Assembly: GCF_002975405.1 (NCBI RefSeq)
Contig: NZ_PCPS01000001.1
Coordinates: forward strand, 868,001 to 932,000
DNA length: 64,000 nt
From: Arthrobacter sp. MYb229
Lineage (GTDB): Bacteria; Actinomycetota; Actinomycetes; Actinomycetales; Micrococcaceae
Reading direction: 5' to 3'
Under the pieces are notes generated by a model. That model did not search any database. It saw nothing but the letters and a program-made list of their open reading frames with translations, and was not told where the DNA came from. Shown piece by piece: positions 15,064-24,384 of this stretch. Every line of letters begins with the position of its first letter. Position 1 is the stretch's first letter. Made by a program: the position numbers and the translations under genes.

Positions 15064-17732
15064 CGAACCTAGAAAAGCAACTTGTTCAATGGTCAGACAA
15101 CCAATCTCCGTGGAAGCAAGACCTGCTTCGGCGCCTGGCCCTCGGTGAAATTCTAGCTGACGCTGATTACCGTACCTATGCTAATGCTGCGGTCAGCATT
15201 GAAGTGGACAAGACTGCACCATGGCGATCGAAGCCAGAAGATATGGGGTTATTCGAAGTTTTTAATCCACTGACCGAAGCTCACCTTACAAACATTTCTA
15301 GTGAACATGATCCAGTGAAGGTAACTCGCCTGCTTCATGTCCATGGTGCGAATGACCTTGCACCCGGGACAAACCTAGAATTTTCGCCGGACGGCTTGAC
15401 GATAATTGCCGGTAAAAATGGAAGCGGGAAATCTGGACTTGCGCGTATCCTCAAACAAGTGGCGGCCTCCCGCTCATCTGAGAAGATACTTCCCAATGTA
15501 TTTCAACCGGAAGTTACCCCAAAAGCTGTCGTGGGCTATTCTCTGGGAGATGAATCGCAAGGCGAAGAACTAACATGGGAACACGACTCGGAGCCCATCG
15601 AAAGTCCGATGAAGCGCGTTCGTATTTTTGATTCTCATGCTGCGACTGCCCAACTGGCTGGCTCCAATGAGGTCGCATATGTTCCGCCAACATTACAAAT
15701 TCTTGGCGAGTACACGGAGGCACTTCAAGAAATTGCAACGATTATCGAAAACGACCAAGTTCAGCAGAATTTGAGACGGGCGCAATGGCCCGACCTTGAG
15801 AGCGCTGCAGGACTCACGATTTTTGAAAATCTTGGTAAGCAGACTGCACTTGATGAACTTGAAAGAATTTCCGAATTAACTCCAGATGAACTTAAAGAGC
15901 TCGATGGCATTCCTGCAAAAATATCAGAGCTGACTACATCTAACCCAGCCACTCAGGCGGTCAAGGCTCGGAACATTGCCACCCAGTTCGCTGGCCTAGC
16001 CAAGAATATAGAGACAATCCAGAAAGCGCTTAGTGTTTCCGAAATTACCCTCGCTCAAAAACTCAAGACTGAAGTTCAAAACGCGAAGACGGGATTGGAG
16101 GATGCTCGGCGTGGTCTGAATCAGGATGGCATGATCACTGGTACGGGCAATGAATCTTGGCGAAGAATGTGGCTGGCAGCCAAAGAATTCAAAGAATCAT
16201 CGGACCATGAACATGACTTTCCTCAGGGCATTTCGATGTGCCCTCTGTGCGTCCAGACACTAAATCCAGAAGCAAAGACGCGGTTTGAGCTATTTTCAGA
16301 GTTTATGGCAAATGAAGCCCAAAAGAAGCTAATTGCGGCTCAGAGGCTTTGGGATGAAAAGAAGAACAGCCTGTCTAGTCTGACGATTAAAGGATTAGCT
16401 CCGGCCGATACTATCGCGCTAGTGGGTACGTACGATGAAACGCTAGCAGAATCGATTGAACCGATATTGACTCGGGCAGAAAGTCTCAGAAGTGCGATAG
16501 ATGAATCATCCCAGACTGATGCAGCCAGTGAGGTTCCTGATCCAGAAAATATATCGGAGTCTCTTGAAGCCCTCGCTAAGAAGATTCGTGAAGCCTCTCA
16601 GTCGGAAGAGGACAAAGCAACCAAGCTAGCCGAAATGCATAGCTCCGCAGAAGCAGTTGTCTTGCTTACTAAACGCCAACAGTCCCTATCTTTGCGGCAA
16701 AATATTGCAGCGAAGAAAACTGAGATAGGTGCCGAACACGACCGAGCAATTTTGATATCCCGTTTGTCACAAGCGAAGTCTGCATGTGGGACTAGTGGTG
16801 CTAGTCGCAAGAATTCAGAACTTTCAAAAGAATATGTGACTGCTGTTTGCGATCGGTTCGCCGAAGAATCAGAAGCCCTTGGATTACACCGGGTTCCTGT
16901 GGAACTCGTTTTTGATCGATCTTCTCGTGGCGTAAGCTTCATCAAGGTCAGCATCAAGGGCGTTGGTTCGACGGTAAATGGGGTACTCAGCGAAGGAGAG
17001 CAACGAGTAGCTGCAATTGCGGGTTTTTTTGCAGACCTCACTGAATCTGGCGATCAATCGACGCTGGTTTTTGATGACCCTGTGTCTAGCCTTGACCAGG
17101 AATTTAGAGTCAAGGTGGCTCAAAGACTTCTGCAAGAAGCTGAAAGTCGACAGGTTCTTGTTTTCACACATGACTTTACCTTTGTTCAATACCTTTACGA
17201 AGAGAAAGTCGCACGGGAACGGAAAGCCCGTGCTCAAGGTCTTGAGCATTCAGAGACTTTGACATACCTCCATATCGCAAGATCGCCGGAGGGGGCAGGA
17301 GTTCCCACCTCAGCAGAGGTTTGGCGTCACGTTAGCGTTAGGGAGCGTTTGGGCCGACTCAGGGAGCGCCAACAAGCAGCCGCAGCCCTTTTTAGAGGGA
17401 ATGATCTGATCGCCTATGAAAAAGAAGCTCGTGACATTGTGGGGGCGCTTCGTGAGACATGGGAAGTTTTTGTCGAGCAAGAATTACTAAATAATGTTGT
17501 TACGCGACACGAACGGAGTGTTCAGACGCAGCGTCTTAACAAAATACTGGAGCTACAAACTTCAGACGTTGCTGCAGTCGAATATGGGATGACTATCGAA
17601 TCCCGATATATGACAGGTCATGCTGCTCCAGCGTCGGACGCATCAGCACCGGTCGATCCTAGGTGGCTTCTTGGCGAAATTGACTCATTTGCGACGTTCC
17701 GTAAAGAGTTCCTTAAGCGAATTAGCAAGTGA
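15060..17732 (+). CDS. RloC/COG4694-like ATPase, candidate anticodon nuclease
   Basis: An 890-residue ABC/SMC-type ATPase. Walker A is GKNGSGKS (118-125), the signature LSEGEQR is at 643-649, Walker B with its Asp pair is LVFDDP (669-674) and the switch His is H704. Between the halves is a long coiled coil with a CPLC motif (C394, C397), a zinc-hook-like hallmark of RloC. C-terminal residues include R798-x3-E802 (RETWE) and downstream histidines at +15 and +52, resembling the Arg-Glu-His nuclease triad of PrrC/RloC, though the spacing is not the same. RloC cleaves tRNA anticodons when restriction is compromised. It starts with TTG overlapping the hsdR stop and is AT-rich. The ATPase call is firm; the tRNase activity is inferred. 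Confidence 0.8.
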   Translation: MTNLEKQLVQWSDNQSPWKQDLLRRLALGEILADADYRTYANAAVSIEVDKTAPWRSKPEDMGLFEVFNPLTEAHLTNISSEHDPVKVTRLLHVHGANDLAPGTNLEFSPDGLTIIAGKNGSGKSGLARILKQVAASRSSEKILPNVFQPEVTPKAVVGYSLGDESQGEELTWEHDSEPIESPMKRVRIFDSHAATAQLAGSNEVAYVPPTLQILGEYTEALQEIATIIENDQVQQNLRRAQWPDLESAAGLTIFENLGKQTALDELERISELTPDELKELDGIPAKISELTTSNPATQAVKARNIATQFAGLAKNIETIQKALSVSEITLAQKLKTEVQNAKTGLEDARRGLNQDGMITGTGNESWRRMWLAAKEFKESSDHEHDFPQGISMCPLCVQTLNPEAKTRFELFSEFMANEAQKKLIAAQRLWDEKKNSLSSLTIKGLAPADTIALVGTYDETLAESIEPILTRAESLRSAIDESSQTDAASEVPDPENISESLEALAKKIREASQSEEDKATKLAEMHSSAEAVVLLTKRQQSLSLRQNIAAKKTEIGAEHDRAILISRLSQAKSACGTSGASRKNSELSKEYVTAVCDRFAEESEALGLHRVPVELVFDRSSRGVSFIKVSIKGVGSTVNGVLSEGEQRVAAIAGFFADLTESGDQSTLVFDDPVSSLDQEFRVKVAQRLLQEAESRQVLVFTHDFTFVQYLYEEKVARERKARAQGLEHSETLTYLHIARSPEGAGVPTSAEVWRHVSVRERLGRLRERQQAAAALFRGNDLIAYEKEARDIVGALRETWEVFVEQELLNNVVTRHERSVQTQRLNKILELQTSDVAAVEYGMTIESRYMTGHAAPASDASAPVDPRWLLGEIDSFATFRKEFLKRISK

Positions 17733-17767
17733 CATGATTCGCGCAATCGTCTTGTCAGTCAGATTAT

Positions 17768-18199
17768 TCAAGTCGCCGAAGCAATGTACCGCTGAATTGC
17801 ACTGTAATTCGATCCGATTTGCCGCGCCACTTCATCTAGCGTCAGTCCTGACTGGCGTAGGCGGGTCGCTTGCTTCTTTTGCTTGTCTGTCAGGCCCAGC
17901 TTTCGGATCGTTATGCCGTGTTCGTTCAGGATACTGATCACAGTAGTCTTGGAGATCCCAAATGCTTTGCCTACCGTTGCGCTGGCTTCCCCAGCCTCAT
18001 AGCGGTTTAGAATACCTTGAACCTGCGTTTCAGTGAGCCGGTACTTGATCTTGTGTGGTGCGGGTGTTGACGTTTGTCGGATCCTGGGCTTGGCGGTTTG
18101 TCTCTGTTGGCAAAGATATGCCTGCATCGTCTCCACTAATCGCCGAAGGCCATTTTCGTAGTGGTGACCCCTGTTGGAGAGGTCGCTGGCAACCTCCAC
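17768..18199 (-). CDS. Tandem helix-turn-helix protein
   Basis: A 143-residue protein with two consecutive HTH units: YRLTETQVQGILNRYEAGEA with FGISKTTVISILNEHG, then LGLTDKQKKQATRLRQSGLT with IGSNYSAIQRYI. Such units resemble the DNA-binding ends of serine recombinases and transposase-like proteins, but no recombinase catalytic domain is present. GTG 18199 is the only usable start after an in-frame stop and has GAGGG five bases upstream. It converges on the defence operon and marks its right edge, so it may be a remnant of the enzyme that inserted the island or a small regulator. Confidence 0.65.
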   Translation of the reverse strand: MEVASDLSNRGHHYENGLRRLVETMQAYLCQQRQTAKPRIRQTSTPAPHKIKYRLTETQVQGILNRYEAGEASATVGKAFGISKTTVISILNEHGITIRKLGLTDKQKKQATRLRQSGLTLDEVARQIGSNYSAIQRYIASAT

Positions 18200-18259
18200 A
18201 AAATCCCTCAGTATATTGCTAGTGCGTCCTCGGCCAGCACTCGGATCGGCTAGGCAAGT

Positions 18260-19778
18260 CTAGGCCGGCTTTTTCCATCCTTCGAGCGCCTGGACCCAAG
18301 GACTGACTTGTACCTCAGCGCCGTCGAGCACATCCAGCGAGGTGTCCTGGCCGTCTATTCGTGGAATCAATTTCACCGGTTCGAGTCCGGGCAAGAGGCT
18401 GACCTCCAGGCTTTCGGTTTCGTTGGGGATCGTTGGCCGTAGACATGGCGGCCCATTTCATCGTGGACATTGCGGTTTCCCCGGCCGGTATGAGCACCAG
18501 TTCGGGCGAAATATTAGGGGTGGCGATAATGGTGACGTCTTCTTGAGATTCACCAAGGCCATTGAAAAATTCGATAGCCGCCAGCCCCTGAACTGCACAA
18601 GGCTGATTGGAAACGTTCGTGGCAAAGACCGAAAGATACCGCGAACCCAATGCAGCGTCCGGGGCGCTCAGGGTGAAACGGACTGCCTCGGTGGTGCAAT
18701 AAGAAGCATCGGGATCTCGTGTCCAGGGTTCGACGCCCTCGGGCAGCGGCGCTGGTGACGGGATAAGTGCCGCGGGAAGTACCTCGCCGATCCAACCGTC
18801 GACAATCTTCGCAAATCCGGGAGACGAGATGGAGTATTTCAACGGTTCGTTGTTTGGCGGGGTGCGTTGCTCAAGCCAGCCTTGGATGGCTCGTGTCTCG
18901 ACCGAGCTATCAGGTGACGTGGTGTGAATGGACAGCGACTGACTGCCGTAAATGGCGCTCCCTACGTCCTGCAAGGCTCCGGCATCGATAACGAGCTGAA
19001 CTTTTTCCAGATCGATCGTTGCCTCGGGCGTATATCGCACGGAGCTGTCTTCGGCTTCGAAGCTCACCTGGTAGTTTTGCTGCACCGCGAATTCGGCAAG
19101 CGTCTTCAGGCTTTGCGAATCAGCGGCGACCACAGAAGAGTTAGCAACTCGCAAGGCCCCGGCATCTCTGAATTCGTAGGCCTGCTTGAGCTCCGCACCA
19201 AGGTCTTCATGCGGAATGATGCTCAGCGGATAATATTTGCCGGTCGTCGCGCCCGTATTAATGACTTGCGGTTTACCTGTAGTGAATTGCGAGTAGTGAT
19301 TCAGCGTTACACCTGGAAGCGAAATCCCCTGAGTGATCCGCTCCGCCCGAAGTGCCGCGTCAGTAGCTTCGGAGGCCACCGGATCTTCCGAAAGACCTAT
19401 CGTCCATGTTGCCGTGGCACTATCACCATCTTTCGGATCTGCGGACGTAACCTCGTACTCCAGCTCCACCGATGCGACGCCGTTCAATTCCTGGATCTCA
19501 TCAAATTTCTCGCAGACGGACGCCGGCGCATCGCATGGATCCCAAGGATTCCAAAGGACAAGCCACGTAGCGATTAAAACCAGGGCGGTGACCAACGCGA
19601 TCACTGGAGATCTCTTCACTTGCTCACCGTACCAAAGCAAGGCGATCGAATCGGAGGCTTTGCCTCCTTCCGGTCTGGGGCGGGATGACTGACCATCATT
19701 CGATTGGGTCCGTCGGCGTCGCACGGGTTCGTCTGGGAAATCGTATGCCCAACACTGGGAATCGCCATTCGAGTCCAT
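18260..19778 (-). pseudogene. Membrane-anchored DUF4232 protein with a frameshift
   Basis: As read, the frame gives 487 residues: a polar cytoplasmic N-terminus, one membrane segment (about 57-75, ALVTALVLIATWLVLW) and a large extracytoplasmic part. Its end (YCTTEAVRFTLSAPDAALGSRYLSVF...SNQPCAVQG) is a DUF4232 domain with the usual Cys pair. After TMKWAAMSTANDP the frame switches to a basic non-homologous tail ending at 18315. Dropping one base from the four-G run at 18425-18428 restores a natural ending (NETESLEVSLLPGLEPVKL, then VQVSPWVQALEGWKK) that stops at 18260. It is therefore either a broken gene, a programmed slip or a sequencing error. Confidence 0.75.
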
Positions 19779-19939
19779 GCCTGTCCAGCATTCGATTCAG
19801 GAAAACGCGCGTGGAGCCACAGAAAGCTCCGGCGGCCATATAGCTTAGAGATACGCTACTTTGAATCCGGGTCGGTAAAACGGATCGTCGCGGAATCTGC
19901 CGACGACCAAAGTTCGTCGGTATTGAGATAGGAGCCTAG

Positions 19940-21034
19940 GTGAGGGAACCTACACGCAGGGTCATAGGTCGTACGAGCCGCGAAAATGATCTGCAGAAGT
20001 ACGAGCATGCCCCGGTCATGGTCAGATTCATCGAGCATGGAACGGTGCACGCTGCCCCTGCAGGCACCACCGCGGCAAGCGCCGTGGAGTACGCTGCGAG
20101 TGCCGCCGGGAGGGCTTCGCTCAGCCTGTACCCCACACCAGATGAGCAGGACATCCATGAGCTTGCCGAAGCATGGCAGCTGCACCCGGTCTTGGTTGAC
20201 GACTTGATGCATGCGCAGCAGCGGCCAAAGCTGGAACGCTATGGCGAGATCCTCCTGCTGGTTGTCCGCTCGGCGCAGTATCTGGATGAACATGAAGAAG
20301 TTGAGCTCTCAGAGTTCCATATCCTGCTTCGCCAGGGATCTATCGCGGTCTTATGCCAAGACCATCGGTGGATCGACGGCACACCTGGTCTGGAACTTGA
20401 AACTACCGTCGCCGATGAATTTGTCGCTCGCGACCGCACCTTGCTGACCGACCATAAACTACTGAGCATGGGCGCCGAAGCGGTGCTGTATCGGCTACTA
20501 GACGAGATCGTCGACGGCTATGTCCCGGTTCTGCAAGGCTTGGGAATCGATAAGGAACAGATCGAACGTCAGGTGTTCAGCGGTGACGCCGCGGTCACCG
20601 AACGTATTTACCGATTGAGCCAAGAAGTCATCGACATGCAGCATTCAACGGCCTCATTGCTCGAAGTCGTTCGCTCGCTATCGGACGGATTCACCAAATA
20701 CGACGTCCCGAATGAGCTGCAGACCTACCTGCAGGACGTGACAGATCACCTGACCCGCGCACACGCCCAGACGGTGGAATACCGGGACGCGCTGTCACAG
20801 ATTTTGAATGTTAATTCGACACTTGTGGCGCAACGTCAAAACGAGGACATGAAGAAAATATCAGGCTGGGCAGCGATCCTTTTCGCGCCGACCCTGATTG
20901 CAGCGATTTACGGAATGAACTTTGACGTAATGCCCGAACTGCACTGGGCGTTTGGCTACCCAGCGGCAGTCGTCTTGATGATTGGATTCGCGGCATTCCT
21001 CTACATCATGTTCCGGCGTCGCCGGTGGTTCTAA
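19940..21034 (+). CDS. corA: CorA-family magnesium/cobalt transporter
   Basis: A 364-residue divalent metal channel of the CorA/MIT family. The long N-terminal cytoplasmic domain is alpha/beta and then helical; the C-terminus has two membrane segments separated by the signature GMN (residues 325-327, in IYGMNFDVMPELHW), ending in a basic tail FRRRRWF. It imports Mg2+ and possibly Co2+ or Ni2+. The GTG start at 19940 is backed by AGGAG five bases upstream. It is followed after 16 bases by the GyrI-like gene and may form an operon with the next three genes. Confidence 0.92.
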   Translation: MREPTRRVIGRTSRENDLQKYEHAPVMVRFIEHGTVHAAPAGTTAASAVEYAASAAGRASLSLYPTPDEQDIHELAEAWQLHPVLVDDLMHAQQRPKLERYGEILLLVVRSAQYLDEHEEVELSEFHILLRQGSIAVLCQDHRWIDGTPGLELETTVADEFVARDRTLLTDHKLLSMGAEAVLYRLLDEIVDGYVPVLQGLGIDKEQIERQVFSGDAAVTERIYRLSQEVIDMQHSTASLLEVVRSLSDGFTKYDVPNELQTYLQDVTDHLTRAHAQTVEYRDALSQILNVNSTLVAQRQNEDMKKISGWAAILFAPTLIAAIYGMNFDVMPELHWAFGYPAAVVLMIGFAAFLYIMFRRRRWF

Positions 21035-21050
21035 GGAAACGGATACTCCT

Positions 21051-21677
21051 ATGCATGCGAAAGTAGATCTCAAGAAAACTCTTCCGAGCTATAAGGCCAA
21101 ACATGAGGTGTTCGGCCTAGTCGAGGTTCCCGAACTGCAGTATCTCATGATCGACGGACACGGGGATCCGAACACCTCGGTCGAATATGCTCAAGCCCTG
21201 CAGGCGCTGTATCCGGTGGCCTACAAGCTGAAGTTCATGAGTAAACGTGAACTTGGCAGGGACTACGTTGTCATGCCCTTAGAGGGGCTCTGGTGGGCGC
21301 AAGACATGTCGGCATTTACCGAGCACAGAGATAAATCCCGGTGGGACTGGACCATGATGATCCTGCAGCCCGAATGGATCGACAGCACCATGTTTGAAAC
21401 CATCCGTGAGCAACTGGCCGAGAAGGAACCTCCAGCTGCACTGGACAAGGTGAGGCTTGAAGCATTCGCAGAGGGGCTGTGTGCGCAAACCCTGCATATA
21501 GGTGCCTATGACGATGAAGCCCAAACGCTGCACCGGATGCATCGGCAATTCATCCCCGAGCAGGGACTGGAGCTGACTGGCAAGCATCACGAAATTTACC
21601 TCAGTGACCCGCGCCGCGTTGCACCGGCCAAGCTGCGCACAATCCTTCGCCAGCCGGTACGATCCATCATCGAATAG
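21051..21677 (+). CDS. GyrI-like small-molecule-binding domain protein
   Basis: A 208-residue protein of the GyrI-like/SOUL-related family of small-molecule-binding domains. The N-terminal pattern LPSYKAKHEVFGLVEVPELQYLMIDGHGDPN and ALYPVAYKLKF is characteristic of a subgroup that stands alone without a DNA-binding domain. ATG 21051 sits 16 bases after corA. It may bind drugs or metabolites, but no ligand can be predicted. Confidence 0.8.
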   Translation: MHAKVDLKKTLPSYKAKHEVFGLVEVPELQYLMIDGHGDPNTSVEYAQALQALYPVAYKLKFMSKRELGRDYVVMPLEGLWWAQDMSAFTEHRDKSRWDWTMMILQPEWIDSTMFETIREQLAEKEPPAALDKVRLEAFAEGLCAQTLHIGAYDDEAQTLHRMHRQFIPEQGLELTGKHHEIYLSDPRRVAPAKLRTILRQPVRSIIE

Positions 21678-21689
21678 CGGGTACAGCCG

Positions 21690-22163
21690 ATGACGAGCGG
21701 ACGCTCACCTGAGGAGCCGAAGATATGGCCCGGGCAAGAACATCTGGTGCGGCTTCCCGATGGGGTCCTGATCCGCGGTTCGAGCCTGAAGCAAAGCAAG
21801 GTCTTGCCGCCACCTGATTTTGGCGTGTATCTGCTGGGAAAAGATCCACGATTCACCGACCGTGAATACAGGTGGGTGAAATGGCGTGATTTTTCGATTC
21901 CTTCATCCACTGCAGGCACCTTGGAGGCGTTACGCCAAGCGTATGGGAGAGCGTCTAAGGAGCGCGTGGAAATTGCTTGTCGCGGGGGAGTGGGAAGAAC
22001 CGGAACCGCACTGGCCGTAGTGGCTGTGCTCGGTGGGATCCAGGCTTCCGACGCGGTGGAATGGGTCAGGAATAACTATCATCCAAAGGCAGTCGAGACA
22101 TCAGGGCAGCGTCGCTGGCTGCTTACCGTCTTGCCTGATCTGACGTTGAATGAAGATCACTGA
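21690..22163 (+). CDS. Protein-tyrosine/dual-specificity phosphatase-like protein
   Basis: A 157-residue phosphatase of the Cys-based tyrosine phosphatase superfamily. The P-loop is C97-x5-R103 (CRGGVGRTG), and D67 in KWRDFSIPS occupies the general-acid loop position. It should hydrolyse phosphotyrosine or a related phosphoester through a phosphocysteine. It starts 12 bases after the GyrI-like gene. The substrate is unknown; no cognate kinase is nearby. Confidence 0.85.
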   Translation: MTSGRSPEEPKIWPGQEHLVRLPDGVLIRGSSLKQSKVLPPPDFGVYLLGKDPRFTDREYRWVKWRDFSIPSSTAGTLEALRQAYGRASKERVEIACRGGVGRTGTALAVVAVLGGIQASDAVEWVRNNYHPKAVETSGQRRWLLTVLPDLTLNEDH

Positions 22164-22230
22164 TCCCCAAACCAGCAGGACTTGGCCTAGTGCAGGGGCA
22201 CCGAGAGAGAATTTGAGAGAAGATGAAGGT

Positions 22231-22920
22231 ATGAGCACCGATATTGGACTGAACCCGTCGAGCACCGTTGCAGAGGTGCAAGAGGCATTAGCTGCCTTGG
22301 AGAACCCGAAGATGCGTGCCGTCAACGAAAAGCGCGGTGATGACTTCGGGGTAAACCTTGGCAAATTGCGAGCGTTGGCCAAAGCGCTGAAGAGCAACCA
22401 GGAGCTTGCCGTCGAACTATGGAAGACCGGGCAAACGACGCCGCGACTGGTGGCCATTCTCATCTGCAAACCGCGTGCATTCTCTCTAGATGACCTTGAA
22501 AATTGGATCCGTGAAGGCGATCGTCCGAAGGTTCAGGGCTGGTTCCTGAGCTACGTGGTGAAGAAAAGCAAGCACCTCGAAGAACTGCGCCAGCGATTAA
22601 TGCAGGATCCGGACCCGGTGATCGCCAGTGCCGGTTGGGAGCTCACCGCGCATCAGGTCATCAAGGCACCGGACAACCTCGACCTGGACAAATTACTCGA
22701 TGTGATCGAAGCCGAGATGATGCAGGCCCCGGAACGACTCCAGTGGGCCATGAATAACACGCTGGCGCAGATTGGTATCTCAAACGCAGGACTGCGTGCC
22801 CGGGCTTTGGAAATCGGGGAGACGCTGCAGGTCTTGGCGGATTATCCAACGTCGCCGGGTTGCACCTCGCCTTTCGCTCCCATCTGGATCAATGAGATGG
22901 TCAAGCGCCAGAAAGACTAG
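22231..22920 (+). CDS. DNA alkylation repair (AlkD-like) HEAT-repeat protein
   Basis: A 229-residue all-helical protein of the DNA alkylation repair (AlkD/AlkC) HEAT-like family. The pattern includes MRAVNEKRGDDFGVNLGKLR near residue 30 and repeated helical pairs ending in WAMNNTLAQIGI and PFAPIWINEM. AlkD enzymes excise N3- and N7-alkylated purines without base flipping. This subgroup is often found without proven glycosylase activity, so the repair role is family-level. The start at ATG 22231 was preferred to an overlapping upstream frame because it follows GAAGATGAAGG. It ends 15 bases before a strong terminator. Confidence 0.8.
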   Translation: MSTDIGLNPSSTVAEVQEALAALENPKMRAVNEKRGDDFGVNLGKLRALAKALKSNQELAVELWKTGQTTPRLVAILICKPRAFSLDDLENWIREGDRPKVQGWFLSYVVKKSKHLEELRQRLMQDPDPVIASAGWELTAHQVIKAPDNLDLDKLLDVIEAEMMQAPERLQWAMNNTLAQIGISNAGLRARALEIGETLQVLADYPTSPGCTSPFAPIWINEMVKRQKD

Positions 22921-22935
22921 CTGCCGCCGTTAATG

Positions 22936-22980
22936 GCGCAGAGGCCGGCGGAACCTGTTGGGTTCCGCCGGCCTCTGCGC
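22936..22980. terminator. Perfect 20-bp stem between convergent genes
   Basis: Twenty-base perfectly complementary arms (22936-22955 and 22961-22980) flank a 5-base loop, midway between the convergent AlkD-like and permease genes. It should act as a terminator in both directions, although no U-run follows. Confidence 0.85.
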
Positions 22981-22995
22981 GTTATGCGCTGTGCT

Positions 22996-24384
22996 CTAGC
23001 GCTGGTGCGTGGTGGCACCCAGACGCAGCACCTTGGATACCAGCCACAGCGCACCGGTCAGTCCGAGCGTGAGCAGCAGCTGGGTCCGGGCCACCGCGTC
23101 GGTCATCGCGATGCACACGATAAGCACCATCATGGCGATGGTCGCCAAGGACAGGTACGGGAAGCCCCAGAGCTTCAGCGGAAGTTCCGTGCCTTCGCGC
23201 TCGGCGCGGCGGCGCAGGATGTACTGCGTCACCGCGATGAAGCACCAAATCACGATGATTGTCGAGCCAACGACATTCAACAGGATCGGCATAACTGCAT
23301 CGGGCCAGATCCAGTTCAACCCGACGGCAATGAATGAGAAAGCAACCGAGCTGAGCACCGCCTTGGCCGGTACTCCCTTTCCGGTCACGTGAGTCACCGA
23401 ACGAGGGGCCATCTTGCGGGTACCGAGCGAGTACAGCATGCGCGAAGCACCGTAGATGTTCGCGTTCATGGCTGAGAGCAGTGCGATCACCACGACGGCG
23501 CTCATCAGCAATTCCACGCCAGGGACGTTCAGCACGCCCAAGACCGCGGAGAACGGACCGTCGACGATGGACGGGGTATTCCATGGCAGGATCGCCACGA
23601 TCACGATGATGGAACCGAGGTAGAAGAACATGATTCGCATCATCACCGATTTGATGGTGCGTTTGATGTTGCCCTGCGGGTCATCGGATTCGGCTGCGGC
23701 GATGGATACAACCTCGGTGCCGCCGAAGGAGAAGATCACGATCAGCAGGGCCGCTGCAATGCCGGTGAGCCCGGCCGGCGCGAAACCACCATGCGAGGCG
23801 AGGTTGGCCAGGCCAACCGGCGCATCGGTCGGGATGAGGCCGAACAAGACCAGCGCGCCGACGGCCAGGAAGGCGATAATCGCCGCGACCTTGATGAAGG
23901 CAAACCAGAATTCGAACTTGCCGTAATTGCCCACGCCCAAGAGATTCGCGCCGGTGAAGAGCACCACGAAGCCCAAGACCCAGGTCCATTGCGGGAAGCC
24001 AGGGAACCAGGCGGCGACAATGGCCGCCGCGCCGGTGGCTTCTGCGGCAATCACCACGACCAGCTGGATCCAGTACAGCCAGCCGACGGTGCTTCCGGCG
24101 CTGCTGCCCATCGCCTTGTGCGCGAAGGTGCTGAAGGCGCCAGAGGACGGATCGGCCGCGACCATTTCGGCGAGCATCGACATGATCACGATGACCACGG
24201 TGCCGGCGATGAGGTAGGAGAGCAGTACGGCCGGGCCGGCAATGGAGATGGCCTGGCCGGAACCTATGAACAGCCCCGCGCCAATCGCTCCGCCCAGCCC
24301 CATCATCGAGATCTGGCGCTGGCTTAGCCCTGCATGGAGTTTTGGTGAGTTATCCGCCGCGCGGACCTTGGTTTGCATGCTCAT
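22996..24384 (-). CDS. Amino acid permease (APC superfamily)
   Basis: A 462-residue transporter with about 12 membrane segments. The N-terminal signature GLSQRQISMMGLGGAIGAGLFIGSGQ is the hallmark of the amino acid/polyamine/organocation family, GABA- and aromatic-permease branch. It imports an amino acid with protons. The start overlaps the aminotransferase stop by 4 bases, so the two genes are co-translated; with the Pat-type enzyme and the Lrp regulator nearby, an aromatic or branched amino acid is the likeliest substrate. Confidence 0.9.
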   Translation of the reverse strand: MSMQTKVRAADNSPKLHAGLSQRQISMMGLGGAIGAGLFIGSGQAISIAGPAVLLSYLIAGTVVIVIMSMLAEMVAADPSSGAFSTFAHKAMGSSAGSTVGWLYWIQLVVVIAAEATGAAAIVAAWFPGFPQWTWVLGFVVLFTGANLLGVGNYGKFEFWFAFIKVAAIIAFLAVGALVLFGLIPTDAPVGLANLASHGGFAPAGLTGIAAALLIVIFSFGGTEVVSIAAAESDDPQGNIKRTIKSVMMRIMFFYLGSIIVIVAILPWNTPSIVDGPFSAVLGVLNVPGVELLMSAVVVIALLSAMNANIYGASRMLYSLGTRKMAPRSVTHVTGKGVPAKAVLSSVAFSFIAVGLNWIWPDAVMPILLNVVGSTIIVIWCFIAVTQYILRRRAEREGTELPLKLWGFPYLSLATIAMMVLIVCIAMTDAVARTQLLLTLGLTGALWLVSKVLRLGATTHQR

